A DNA stretch of 64,000 bases from Chelydra serpentina (lineage: Eukaryota > Chordata > Testudines > Chelydridae), in contig JBAIAC010000035.1 in the NCBI GenBank assembly GCA_037349315.1, positions 6,214,501 through 6,278,500 on the forward strand, in the 5' to 3' direction. Positions 36,040-45,500 of this stretch are shown here, one piece after another. Position numbers and translations under genes: made by a program. Below the pieces are notes generated by a model that worked only from the letters and a program-made list of their open reading frames with translations, was not told where the DNA came from and ran no database searches. Position 1 is the first letter of the stretch, and each line of letters opens with the position of its first letter.

Positions 36040-37151
36040 GACAAGTCTACACATAAACTTGCTGGAACTTCGTGCCATCCGCAGTGCCTGCCTCCACTTC
36101 CTGCTGTTCATAAAAAAACCAGCACATTAGAGTAATGACCGACAACATCGCTTGCATCAGGGGTGGCCATCCTGAGCCTGAGAAGGAGCCAGAATTTACC
36201 AATGTACATTGCTGAAGAGCCACAGTAATATGTCAGCAGTCCCCCATCAGCTCCCCCCTCCAGATCCCAGCGTATCCCCCATCCCCCCATGCCTCCCGCC
36301 TGCCCTGATCAGCTGTTTTGCATGCGCAGGAGGCTCTGGGGGGAAGGAGGGAGGGCACAGCACGTTCGGGGGAAGGGGTGGAGTCAGGGCAGGGCCTGGG
36401 GCAGAGCAGGGGGTTGAGCAGTGAGCACTCCCTGGCACATTGGAAAGTTGGTGTCTGTAGCTCCAGCCCCAGAGTCAGCACCTATGCAAGGAGCCACATA
36501 TTAACCTCTGAAGAGCCACATGTGGCTCTGGAGCCACAGGTTGGCCGCTCCTGGCTTGCATGTTTTACATAAACAGGCAAGGGGGAGTCAGATCACCTTT
36601 GCTATGTACTGAGGCTATCAAACTCTGGAACTGGTGTATTCAACACAATATCCATATTTCAGATTCATAACTGGATGACAGAACACCTCAGCAGACGTTT
36701 TCCCCACGACCACGAATGGGAACTGAATGATACGATACTGCAATACATATTCCAAAAGTGGGGTCACCCACGGATAGATCTAGTTGCGACTGCCTGCAAC
36801 ACCAAACGTCCGAAATTCTGCTCCAGAGCAGGTCTGGGAAAACAATCCATGGGAGATGAGTTCCTGGTCAATTGGAACACAGACCTTTTCTATGCATTCC
36901 CACCAATACCATTGCTACCCAGAGTGATACAGAAAATAAGGACCGACAAAGCCAGAGTCATCCTAATATCCCCCACATGGCCAGGACAACCGTGGTACCT
37001 GTACATAATGTGGATGTCGGCACATGCTGCAGTCACGCTCCCTCTCCACACATACCTACTGGCACAACGGGAGGGACAAATACAACATCCAAACAGAGAG
37101 ATGCTTCATCTCAAGGCATGGCTTCTCTATGGCTCTCTAATGATGAGCTAA
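36040..37151 (+). pseudogene. DIRS RNase H region, split by a MITE
   Basis: The first part (36055-36157) reads NLLELRAIRSACLHFL in one frame. The second part resumes after the MITE with a YINRQGG block (about 36560-36600) and then the 158-codon frame 36675-37151. That frame includes WGHPRIDLVAT, FCSRAGLG, FPPIPLLPRVIQKI and SPTWPGQPW, the characteristic DIRS motif series. The RNase H removes the RNA strand after copying. The hAT MITE at 36158-36553 separates the two parts exactly within a codon series that otherwise continues. Confidence 0.85.
36158..36553. mobile_element. hAT MITE inserted in the DIRS RNase H region
   Basis: Starts CAGGGGTGGCCATCCTGAGC and ends with the inverse CACAGGTTGGCCGCTCCTG. 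Perfect 8-bp duplication GCTTGCAT at 36150-36157 and 36554-36561. The middle is GC-rich, with GGGGGAAGGGGTGGAGTCAG on one side and its rough complement on the other. Because it interrupts the DIRS frame, it is younger than the DIRS insertion. Confidence 0.93.
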
Positions 37152-37311
37152 CTTATTCTGACCAGATCCAGAGGGTGCTACTCCACAGCAGAAAACACTT
37201 TACACATAGCACCTACTTATATAAGTGGAAGAGATTTACAACATGGTGCACCGCCAGACAAACTGATGCAACATGTGCACCTCTCCCATTGATATTAGAC
37301 TGTTTCCGTTT

Positions 37312-37647
37312 TAGAAAAAAGAACAGGAGTACTTGTGGCACCTTAGAGACTAACAAATTTATTTCAGCTTAAGCTTTCGTGGGCTACAGTCCACTTCATC
37401 GGATGCATAGAATGGAACATACAGTAGGCAGGTATATATACACAGTACATGAAAAGATGTGAGTTTCATGTACTTTTCATGTACTGTGTATATATATCTG
37501 CCTACTGTATTTTCCACTCCATGCATCTGATGAAGTGGACTGTAGCCCACGAAAGCGTAAGTTGAAATAAATTTGTTAGTCTCTAAGGTGCCACAAGTAC
37601 TCCTGTTATTTTTACGGATACAGACCAGCACGACTGTTACTCTGAAA
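37312..37647. mobile_element. Inverted dimer of a Penelope-type terminal repeat
   Basis: Two copies of one sequence face each other. Left arm 37323-37456 and right arm 37473-37606 are near-perfect inverted repeats of 134 bp each with a 16-base loop. Each arm carries the hammerhead-like series described separately and the conserved AATTTGTTAGTCTCTAAGG block of turtle Penelope-like elements. Unique sequence with ACAGACCAGCACGACTG lies only on the right. No target duplication is evident. The insertion splits the DIRS tyrosine recombinase. Confidence 0.75.
37527..37564 (+). ncRNA. Hammerhead-ribozyme-like motif (Penelope repeat)
   Basis: The order of core parts matches a type I hammerhead: CTGATGA (37527-37533), a stem-II hairpin with GTGG/CCAC pairing (37534-37550), GAAA (37551-37554), then a very short stem III. 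The cleavage position, normally UH after stem III, reads TTG here and the third stem is weak. Self-cleavage by this copy is therefore doubtful. The mirror copy on the minus strand of the left arm has CCGATGA instead of CTGATGA. Hammerheads in Penelope-like repeats are an established finding. Confidence 0.6.
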
Positions 37648-38534
37648 TCTGTCAGTTCTAGAAGGTAATCTGGCCTCTCTATAAGCTCAATAAAGGTACA
37701 CCCTGGCGGCCATCACCGTTTTTCACGAAAAGATCAACGACACTACAGTCTTTGCCCACCCAATCGCCAACAATTCGTCAGGGGCATTCAAACTCTCTAT
37801 CTGGACGTTAGACCACCCACACTACCTGAGACTTAAACTTAGTGCTAATGGTCCTGACTCAGAAACCCTTTGAACCTTTAGCAACCTGCTCTTTATTGCA
37901 CTTGTTCATGAAGATGTCCATTCCTAGTAGCGATCACATCAGTGAGACGTGGGAGAAATCAGGCGGTCATGGCAGACCGGCCTTATACTATCTTTTTTAA
38001 GGATAAAGTCACATTACATACCCATCCCAAATTCCCATCCAAGGTACATTCTTCTTTTCACATTAACCAACCTATGCAGCTTCCAACTTTCTTTCCTAAA
38101 CCACACGAGAACTTGCAAAGCCATGATGTACACCCTGGACATTAAAAGAGCACTGGCTTTCTACCTGGGCAGAACCAAACCATTTAAAGTCTCGCCAAGA
38201 CTCTTTGTATCTATCGCTGAACACTCCAAAGGTACCTCCATATCCATGCAGAGACTCTCTAAATGGATATCTGAATGCATTCATCTATGCTATCAATTAA
38301 AAGGCACATCAACAATTAAGATGCACTCTACTAGATCTATATCAGCGTCCACAGCATTCCTAAACAATGTTCCCCTTATAGACCTATGCAAAGCGGCCAC
38401 CTGGGCCTCTGAACACACCTTTGCCAAACATTATGCAATCACGCAAGGCCCTAAGGCAGATACCCGGCTTGGCCGAGTGGTACTAGCCTCAGTTATCTTA
38501 CCAACTTCGAAGCCCCTACCATCTTAGAGAACAC

Positions 38535-38650
38535 TACTCTACAGTCACCTGGAGTGGAGCACCCACAGGGACATCTCTCTCTCGAAGAGACGGTTACTCA
38601 CCTTGTGCAGTAACTAAGGTTCTTCAAGATGTGTCTCTGGGGGTGCTCCT
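38535..38650 (+). repeat. DIRS internal complementary region
   Basis: Contains GGAGCACCCACAGGGACATC, then CTCGAAGAGACGGTTACTCA, CCTTGTGCAGTAAC and TTCTTCAAGATGTG, then GGGTGCTCC: both element ends written head to head. In DIRS elements this region is the template for completing the termini and forming the circle. The identity of the central joint is unusually easy to read here. Confidence 0.75.
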
Positions 38651-38903
38651 CTACCCACACTCCTCCCCTCTACTTTAGAGTTTGATGCAAGCTCTCTGGT
38701 AGAGAAGGAACTGTGGTGTCTGGGTCGCGTGCATGATACTCCAAGCGCCAACGCTGTGCGAGGCAGGAACTGTGCATGCGTGACCCGTACAAGCACTGCT
38801 GCAAAACTCTCCAAGCGAAAGCGCAGGGATGCACCATTACCTGGAGTGGAGCACCCACAGGGACACTCCTCTCGAAGAACCTGTTACTGCACAAGGTGAG
38901 TAA
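38651..38903 (+). repeat. DIRS right inverted terminal repeat
   Basis: The inverse of the left repeat: GGAGTGGAGCACCCACAGGG and CTCGAAGAACCTGTTACTGC close the element, followed by CACAAGGTGAGTAA, the extension that also appears inverted in the internal complementary region. The right limit of about 38903 comes from that match. Confidence 0.8.
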
Positions 38904-39673
38904 ACTTCTGTTACCCACTCTCACTGTTATGGCAGCGGGTCCTGTGGGACTCATGGAATCCCAGTCCTGCTGCAGGGCTCCTGCCCTGAACTTTGTGCTA
39001 CATTAGTGTACTTCTCTGGTATCCAAGTCTATATGGAACTTTTTTCCTTTGTGTGCTTTTTAAAATTAAATATCAGATGTCCAGGGACTCTGCAATGTTA
39101 CTATTAAAATGGTAAGTTATTACAAATAGGGACGTGACAAGTAAACTATTAAGAATGCTTCTGGCTGCTTCATTCTTCTGAAAACCGCATTGCGTGGCAA
39201 GCCCTGCTTGCCTTATTTACGTGAGGAGTTGAGTTCAGTAGTACTACTCAAGTAAGCAGGGATTGCTTTTCAGTGTTTCAGACTGGGTTGTATGCTATAA
39301 CAACCCTCACAAAATATTTGAGAGAGAAACCTATTGTCTGGCTGCTTGCCCAGATGCTAATTCCTCTAGAAATGCCTGGTCCATGGTAGTACTATTTAAG
39401 CTTTGTTCCCTAATAGCAGTAGTGACCCCAGCACAGGGCCCATCGTGAGTTAATGACAATCAAGACTCTCCTGGCCAGTCATTAATCTTCAGGAAGTAGC
39501 TTGTTGCTTTCATTGTTATTGCTTAAGTGCCTGTTTGCCAAATGTCCTAACAAAACAGATTTTATGTGAGATTTGCAAGTATCGTCCTGTTTTAGAAATC
39601 AGGTAAAGAAATTATTTGTGTGCACTTAGTCTCTCTCATCTCTGACAGATGCTGTGCTCTAAAGTGTTAAGTT
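38904..39673. other. Intron sequence, nothing recognised
   Basis: AT-rich, no repeat ends, no exon. The frames at 38776-39006 and 39263-39448 have no motif. Confidence 0.4.
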
Positions 39674-39842
39674 TATGGGCCTCCATTCAGGAAAGCACTT
39701 AAGCACATACTGAAGCACATCCCTGTTCAGGACAATCCTGATTAACTTTAAGCATGTGCCTGAGGCCCGTTGAATTCAGTGGGATTTAATCATGTGCTTA
39801 AGTGCTGTTCTGTTGGGATGCTTTCCTGAATTGGGACCATAG
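39674..39842. mobile_element. Ancient amniote MITE with CACTTAAGCAC ends
   Basis: Inverted ends: CATTCAGGAAAGCACTTAAG on the left and GTGCTTAAGTGC ... GCTTTCCTGAATTGGGACC on the right. This matches a very common amniote miniature element whose copies read AGCACTTAAGCACGTGCTTA. More decayed relatives occur near 28380-28470 and 42350-42830. Confidence 0.6.
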
Positions 39843-40290
39843 GACCTGACACCTAGCCAATTTAAGTCAGTGGGAGTCTTTTTCCATTGACTTTAGTGAG
39901 CTTTGCATCAGGCCCATTGTGCGTGTGTTTTTGATAAAGGCTGCCGTGTAATTTATTCACCATTACTTTTTTAAAAAGTTCAAAATATCTTGTAGCAGCA
40001 TTTTCTACTTTTTGGTTTGAAGTCTGTTTTGACTTGTTATATCATTCCTTAAATTCTGAATATTTCAGGCAATCTGTTTTCTTTTTCTAATAATATGATG
40101 TGTATGTGTTGGCAATATTTTTCTAGTTCTAAATATCAGTGTAGTAATGCCACCTCAAAAGTTGCCTTTATGATTATGATTCAGATGATCTGTTATTGAT
40201 TGTTGGTGAGACTGATTTCTGTACTATTTGAGAGCCAAATTTTGCAAATACTTATGCACAAGAGTAACTCTCTTATGCAAAACGAAAATA
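39843..40290. other. Intron sequence, dispersed motif only
   Basis: Contains a copy of the short dispersed motif TCCATTGACTTTAGTGAGC near 39885-39905; otherwise nothing recognised. Confidence 0.4.
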
Positions 40291-40378
40291 AGAAAGAAAA
40301 ACTTGTAGCACCTTAGAGACTAACAAATTTATTTCAGCATAAGCTTTCGTGGGTTAGTACCCACTTCATCGGATGCAA
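40291..40378 (-). mobile_element. Penelope-type terminal repeat fragment with hammerhead-like motif
   Basis: On the minus strand it reads ATCCGATGAAGTGGG, a stem-loop ending CCCACGAAAGC, then TTATGCTGAAATAAATTTG and the TTAGTCTCTAAGGTGC block. It is a close relative of the arms at 37312-37647. The first core box is CCGATGA rather than CTGATGA, so this copy should be inactive as a ribozyme. Confidence 0.75.
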
Positions 40379-40614
40379 GTAACTTTACTCAGATAAATGC
40401 TCATAGAATCTGTCCATGAAAAATACACCACATGAAGGCAAACAAATTCTTCTATAACTCTTTCGTTCTTTCTCCACTGAGATTCAGCTCATATATTTTT
40501 TGCGTGGATTTGTAATTTAGTTTTGTTTATTTTATTTTGCCCTTGGATCACACTAGTTTGTGATATATGAAGCAAAGTAGAACTTAAGATAAAGCAAATT
40601 ATCATCATAGCTTA
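40379..40614. other. Intron sequence, nothing recognised
   Basis: AT-rich spacer between two transposons. Confidence 0.4.
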
Positions 40615-40701
40615 GGCCATGTCTATGCTACCAGCTAAATCGGCACTGCTCCGATCGATGCAGCAGTGTTGATTTTGCGGGTCTGGTGACGACACACTGA
40701 G

Positions 40702-40996
40702 GCTTGGTCCACACTAAGCCCCCAGTTCGAACTAAGATATGCACCTTCAGCTACGTTAATAACGTAGCTGAAGTCGAAGTACCTTAGTTCGAACTTCAAG
40801 GTACTTACCGCGGGTCCACACGCGGCAGGCAGGCTCCCCCGTCGACTCCGCCTACTCCTCTCATGGAGCAGGATTACCGGTGTCGACGGCGAGCACTTCC
40901 AGGATCGATTTATCGCGTCTAGACAAGACGCGATAAATCGATCCCAGAAGATCGATTGCGTGCTGCCTAACCAGCCGGTAAATATGGACGTACCCT
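40702..40996. mobile_element. Hairpin-rich MITE inserted in the outer MITE
   Basis: Two separate perfect hairpins lie inside: AGTTCGAACTAAG (40724-40736) pairs with 40783-40795 around an inner 13-bp hairpin (40745-40757 with 40761-40773), and a 19-bp stem with a 5-base loop is at 40902-40944. The outer ends, TTGGTCCACAC and a degenerate GGACGTACCC, form only a weak inverted pair. Superfamily not assigned. It is CpG-rich compared with its surroundings. Confidence 0.6.
40902..40944. repeat. Perfect 19-bp hairpin
   Basis: Left arm GGATCGATTTATCGCGTCT and right arm, its exact complement, enclose the 5-base loop AGACA. It lies inside the MITE at 40702-40996. Confidence 0.95.
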
Positions 40997-41041
40997 AAGT
41001 TAATGGGAGAGCGCTCTCCTTTCGATGCCTGTACTCTACCT

Positions 41042-41895
41042 CAGGGCTCTCCAAACTTTAGGAGACGAGGGCCACATTGTGTTTTTCAAGGGGCTTTGTG
41101 GGCCAGCCCATTCTCTTGAGCTTACCCTCCGCAGAATTGCCGCCGAAGCCGCGGGACCGGTGGACCTCCCGCAGGCAAGCCGCGGCGGCTTCGGAGGAGG
41201 GGAAGGATCTCCCGCAGGCAAGCCGCGGCGGCTTCGGAGGAGGGGAAGGATCTCCCGCAGGCAAGCCGCGGCGGCTTCGGAGGAGGGGGAGGACCTCCCG
41301 CAGGCAAGCCGCGGCGGCTTCGGAGGAGGGGAAGGATCTCCCGCAGGCAAGACGCGGCGGCTTCGGAGGAGGGGGAGGACCTCCCGCAGGCAAGACACGG
41401 CGGCTTCGGAGGAGGGGGAGGACCTCCCGCAGGCAAGACGCGGCGGCTTCGGAGGAGGGGGAGGACCTCCCGCAGGCAAGTCGCGGCGGCTTCGGAGGAG
41501 GGGAAGGATCTCCCGCAGGCAAGACGCGGCGGCTTCGGAGGAGGGGGAGGACCTCCCGCAGGCAAGCTGCGGCGGCTTCGGAGGAGGGGGAGGATCTCCC
41601 GCAGGCAAGACGCGGCGGCTTCGGAGGAGGGGGAGGACCTCCCGCAGGCAAGCCGCGGCGGCTTTGGCGGCGGGTGTTCTGGGACCGGCGGCGGTGCCAC
41701 TGATTGCCGCCCTCTGTGCCCCGCTGCTGAGGTGGCAGCAGCCTTTAAACTGCTACGAAATACTGCTGAGGTGGCGGCAGCATTTAAGCTGCCGCCGATG
41801 TGCTGCCAAAGCGACAGCAGCAATTGTCCGGCCCCCGAACCAAATTGAAGCCGCGGGCCGGGTTCGACCCGCGAGCCGTAGTTTGGAGACCCCTG
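41042..41895. mobile_element. hAT element containing a 43-bp minisatellite
   Basis: Ends CAGGGCTCTCCAAACTTTAG and GTAGTTTGGAGACCCCTG are inverted. Flanks are CTCTACCT (41034-41041) and CTCTACCA (41896-41903), an 8-bp duplication with one mismatch. About 500 bp of the interior is a tandem array. It is inserted in the outer MITE. Long open frames on both strands across this block come from the array. Confidence 0.85.
41165..41660. repeat. GC-rich minisatellite, 43-bp unit
   Basis: About 11-12 head-to-tail units built on GCAGGCAAGCCGCGGCGGCT and TCGGAGGAGGGGAAGGATCTC. Because 43 is not a multiple of 3, each frame cycles through the others every three units, which produces long open frames in several frames at once. 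Units differ by a few substitutions (GCC/GAC/GTC after the CAA, GGATCT/GGACCT), giving readable variants for array comparison. Confidence 0.92.
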
Positions 41896-42071
41896 CTCTA
41901 CCAACCTGAGAGGCAGAAGCTATGTTGACAGGAGAGCATCTCCCATTGACATAGCGCAGTGTAGACACTTCCATAAGTCAACCTAAGTTATGTTGATTTC
42001 CGTTATGTAATTTATGTAACTGAACTAGCATGACTTAGATCGACTTGCAGTGTTAGTATAGATCAGCCCTT

Positions 42072-42389
42072 AGTCATGTCCTATGCATAATGGTTAAAAC
42101 AGATGTTTACTACAAATAATTCTAGTAGATGCATTGGCACTGGGTTGTAAACACAACAGACTGAAATCTGGCATATAGCATCGCCCTACTTAAGGGCATT
42201 TCTTCCCTTTAAAACAAAGACTCAGTGTAATGGCAAAAAATCTTTTTGCTCTTTAAGCAAATTAAACAACAAAACAGGTGCAATACTAGGAAAATTGTAA
42301 CCAATTCCTATAACACTGTGTACAATTGAACATAAAAAACTAACTTTAAATGATCAGGGCCCTGATCCTACAAACACTTAGGCATAAGC
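42072..42389. other. Intron sequence, nothing recognised
   Basis: AT-rich; no exon or repeat ends. Confidence 0.4.
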
Positions 42390-42560
42390 TAAACTTATTT
42401 ATTTGTATTATGGTAGTGCCTAGGAGCCCTAGTCATAGACCAGGACCCCATTGTGCTAGGTGCTGTACAAACACAGAACAAAAAGACAGTCCCTGCCCCA
42501 AGGGGCTTACAATCTACATATAAGACATTCTATAGATTCAGACAAATGGGGTTGGGAGGG
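42390..42560 (+). mobile_element. Ancient interspersed repeat, unclassified
   Basis: Contains ACCCCATTGTGCTAGGTGCT then GTACAAACACAGAAC, AGACAGTCCCTGCCCCAAGG and GGCTTACAATCTA. This string is a widespread amniote repeat fragment that I recognise but cannot name with certainty (MIR or another core SINE). Confidence 0.5.
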
Positions 42561-45500
42561 AGGAGAGTACCAGTAAACAACAAGACAGTACTGGTCAGCA
42601 TGTTGGGCAGTGGTCCAGATAGACCGTCTGAGTTCAGTGAGGCTACTCATGTATTTAAAGCTAATTGTGTGTGTGAGTGTTTGCAGAATCAGAGCCCAGG
42701 TTACTACCTTAAACCCCAATCTTGCAAACGCTCATGCACATGCTAACTTTAAGAACATACGTAGCCCTATTTAACTCAGTGGGGCTACTTGCGTGCATGT
42801 CAGTTTTTTTGCAGAACTGAGACTTAAATAATTAACTGGCTCGCTGGCTTTTTACCGCTAATTTGCAACATTAGCCTGGTAAGACAGCCGCTCTTCACAT
42901 ATTATAAATTGCTGAGGCTTCTCCTTTTAAAATGTACAGTCTGACCCACACTACCTAATTAGCATGATTCAGTCTCGTACTGGAGAAAATTATTCACTAT
43001 ATGCTTTTCCCTAGAAGGAAAATCTCCTATCATTGCACACCGTGTTTTTCTTTGCATTTTTATATGCAAGTATTCTCACCTGCTTTCATCTGAAAATGGA
43101 AAAAGTAATTTCCCACATCAGGCAAGTGGACACCATCTGGTCAGAATATCCTAAGGCAGTCAAAGTTGATATCTTTGCTATTTGTAAGCCTTTGGATAAA
43201 AGATCGGCATTTCCTTATGTCTTATTTGACCTTGTGTTGCGCTCTCCTTATTGTTGTAGTATCTCAGATGTACTCTGCTCTTTGACCACACAAGAACTAA
43301 TTTGCCAACCAGAACTTAGAACAGTGTACACCCAAAAATGGGCCTAATGGCTTTCTCTACTTTTCACCCTGAAAGGTCCAAAAATAGTAGCTAATTTTGA
43401 CAGTCATACCACCTCCATGAACAAGCCTAACGTCTATTTTGAGAATCCTGTCCCTCTTCAACTTCCAGAGCGTGTTGCTAGTATAATGCTATTAGCTTGC
43501 AATAACCTTATTGCTTCCCTCTGGTGTGGTTTGTAGGCTTCTTTGTGGTTTTGCAAGATTCTCTGCGGAGCTAGCAGTACAAATTCCTGCAACTGGCCAG
43601 AATTTCACACACTTGAAGCTGATTTAGAATTTTGGTTGGTATAGGAAGCTGGAGAAGTTTTTTCTCAAGTCAACCAGTTCCAACCTCTGCAGAGAGCAGG
43701 ATGTTTCCTATAATCTAAAATACGAAAGTATTTTATCTGATCTACTTTTGATTATGGTGACAGCAACCTCAGTTGGCAGATCAGTCCATTGCCTAGTTGC
43801 TTATTCAGATAGGCAGCTTCTCATGTCAAAGCTTATTACCTAAAACAAAGACATGGAGAACAATTCCTCATCTTGCCGTGCTGAGTTACATGCAGTTTCT
43901 TTCCACTGCTTCCCATTAACAGCTCTGTAATATTTGTACAGTATGTTCATGTTAATCCTATCCCTCACTGAAACGTTGGGAGCAAAAAAAGCAATAAATC
44001 CCATCAGTCTCTCTTCGTATATTGTAGCCTCTATTCCCTTTGTCCATTATACCTGTGTCTGTTTGAAATTCATCTTTGTTTTCAGTGTCATCTTGACACA
44101 GAGTGTTTTCTTTTATTATGTAACTATGTAATGAAAGGCCTACATTTCCAACAGTACTTTTAGTGCCATCCCACCAAAAATGTAACTGTCTCTTTCATCT
44201 CATAACAAAGGCTCTTTCATCATAGAAGAGCCTCCTGTCTAGGCAAAGTCCAAGATAGTGATTCTTTTTGTTTTATTCAGTGGTGCTGCGCTGTTTGGTC
44301 ACAGCCATAAATGTTATTGTCCACTAGAGCTCTTTTGACAATTGGTGGTTTTCTTAAAGCTCCAGTGCCTGGAGTCATGTGAATATGTGCATAAAAAAAG
44401 CCAGTTAAATCACCCCAAATTATATATAAATTCTTATAATTTTTAAGCCACTCTTGATTTTTTGGGGGCTTGATTCATGATTTTTGAACAGCTGAAGTGG
44501 CAGTACTGCTTTTCCCTCCCACCACATTGCATCTTTTTCCCAGCTCAGCCGCGGAGTCGGGAGGCGGTGGCCAGGCGCCCCACAAATCGTGGCTCCCTAG
44601 GCGACCGCCTAGGGTTGCCTAGTGGGCACGCCGGCCCTGACTGCAGTGTTAACCTGGGCTCTAACCCAACTACCATCTATGCACACAAACCTCTGACCTG
44701 AGTTTGGTGATGCTTTACATTTTGGTGGGCCCAGCTGTGGGTACCGGCTGGAGCCTGGGTGCAACTTTCATTCAGAGTGGTCACTCACCCGCTTTGCAGT
44801 GTGGGCACAGGTTAGTGAACTTGGGTGCTGATAGTCCACCAGTATAATAGGCTAAATCTCCCCAAACAGGCTGCAGTGCATTCCCTTTGGAGGCGCGCTG
44901 CTGCCTGTGGAGTGCCGCCGGCACCTGCCACCGCCAAAGAGCGTTCTGGCCGTGACCTGGCTTAGCCTCCGCCCTGAGGCCCTGCTCCCATGTCCTGCTC
45001 TTAACCTGTGGCCCCACCCACACTGCTCCTCTTCCTGTCCCTGCTCCACCACTTCCCTGAGGCCCCCCGCCTGCCTCTCGTGCTTCTCCGCCATTTCCTC
45101 TGTGGCCCCCTCAGCCCGCTTGCATCTCTTTGTCCCGTGAGAGGCAGAGAGGTGCAGATGCTGGGTGAGTGGGCCCCTCGGGGGAGGGGGTGGAGAGAGG
45201 CGTGAGCAGTGGGAGGGGTGCTGAGTGGGAGTGAGGCCAGGGGCAGAGTAGGGGTGGAGTGTGGGGGGGACCTCGGGGGTAGGAGGCCAAGCGGGGGCGA
45301 GCATTGGGATGGAACAGGGGGTAGGGCCATGAACTGGGCGCCAGTGGCCCCCCCCACACTTCTAGAGAGCTTCCAGCAGCCTCAAATGCAGGAGTCATGC
45401 ACCGCCCATGTCCACCAGGCCCATCCCCCAATTCCCCCAAGGCCATATTTTCTTGCCTTCCTGATTCCTTCTCCATTGGCAGTCACCTACCAGTTTATAT

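Larger units (their letters stand above)
37165..38527 (+). pseudogene. DIRS tyrosine recombinase remains
   Basis: The N-terminal part (37150-37310) has the LYKWKRFTTWC core-binding motif. The catalytic part is clear in the frame 37949-38527: a TLDIKRALAFYLGRTKPF stretch, then HSTRS with the catalytic Arg near 38333, then ATWASEHTFAKHY with the nucleophile Tyr at 38432-38434. Frameshifts and stops lie between the two parts, and a Penelope dimer is inserted at about 37312-37647. The enzyme would insert the circular copy, replacing the integrase of LTR elements. Confidence 0.87.
33191..38903 (+). mobile_element. DIRS-type retrotransposon, decayed and twice interrupted
   Basis: The whole architecture of a DIRS element is present: left inverted terminal repeat (33191-33400), gag-like frame, reverse transcriptase, RNase H, tyrosine recombinase, internal complementary region and right inverted terminal repeat. 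DIRS elements integrate as circles by tyrosine recombinase and lack an integrase and a target duplication. Every coding part has stops or frameshifts, so it is dead. Two later insertions interrupt it: a hAT MITE (36158-36553) and a Penelope terminal-repeat dimer (about 37312-37647). It sits in the same direction as ADAMTS2. Confidence 0.88.
40615..42071. mobile_element. Outer MITE of a three-level nest
   Basis: Left end AGGCCATGTCTATGCTACC and right end GTGTTAGTATAGATCAGCCC are inverted, of the same family as 22615-23010. Its own sequence is only 40615-40701, 40997-41041 and 41904-42071; the remainder is two later insertions. Shared internal words (GAGCATCTCCCATTGACATA, GTGTAGACACTTCC) confirm continuity across the inserts. 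Confidence 0.65.

Noticed and set aside
41165..41660. CRISPR-like regular repeat
   Set aside because: Units are directly adjacent with no unique spacers, no palindromic repeat and no cas genes; the context is a vertebrate intron. It is a minisatellite.
41025..41909. Open frames of 190-294 codons on both strands, resembling Arg/Gly-rich or Pro-rich proteins
   Set aside because: They are produced by a 43-bp GC-rich tandem array inside a hAT element; all frames are open because the unit cycles through the frames and lacks stops.
44852..45476. Pro/Ser-rich frames of 106-150 codons on both strands
   Set aside because: Composition artefact of a GC-rich patch whose halves mirror each other; no motif and no splice context.
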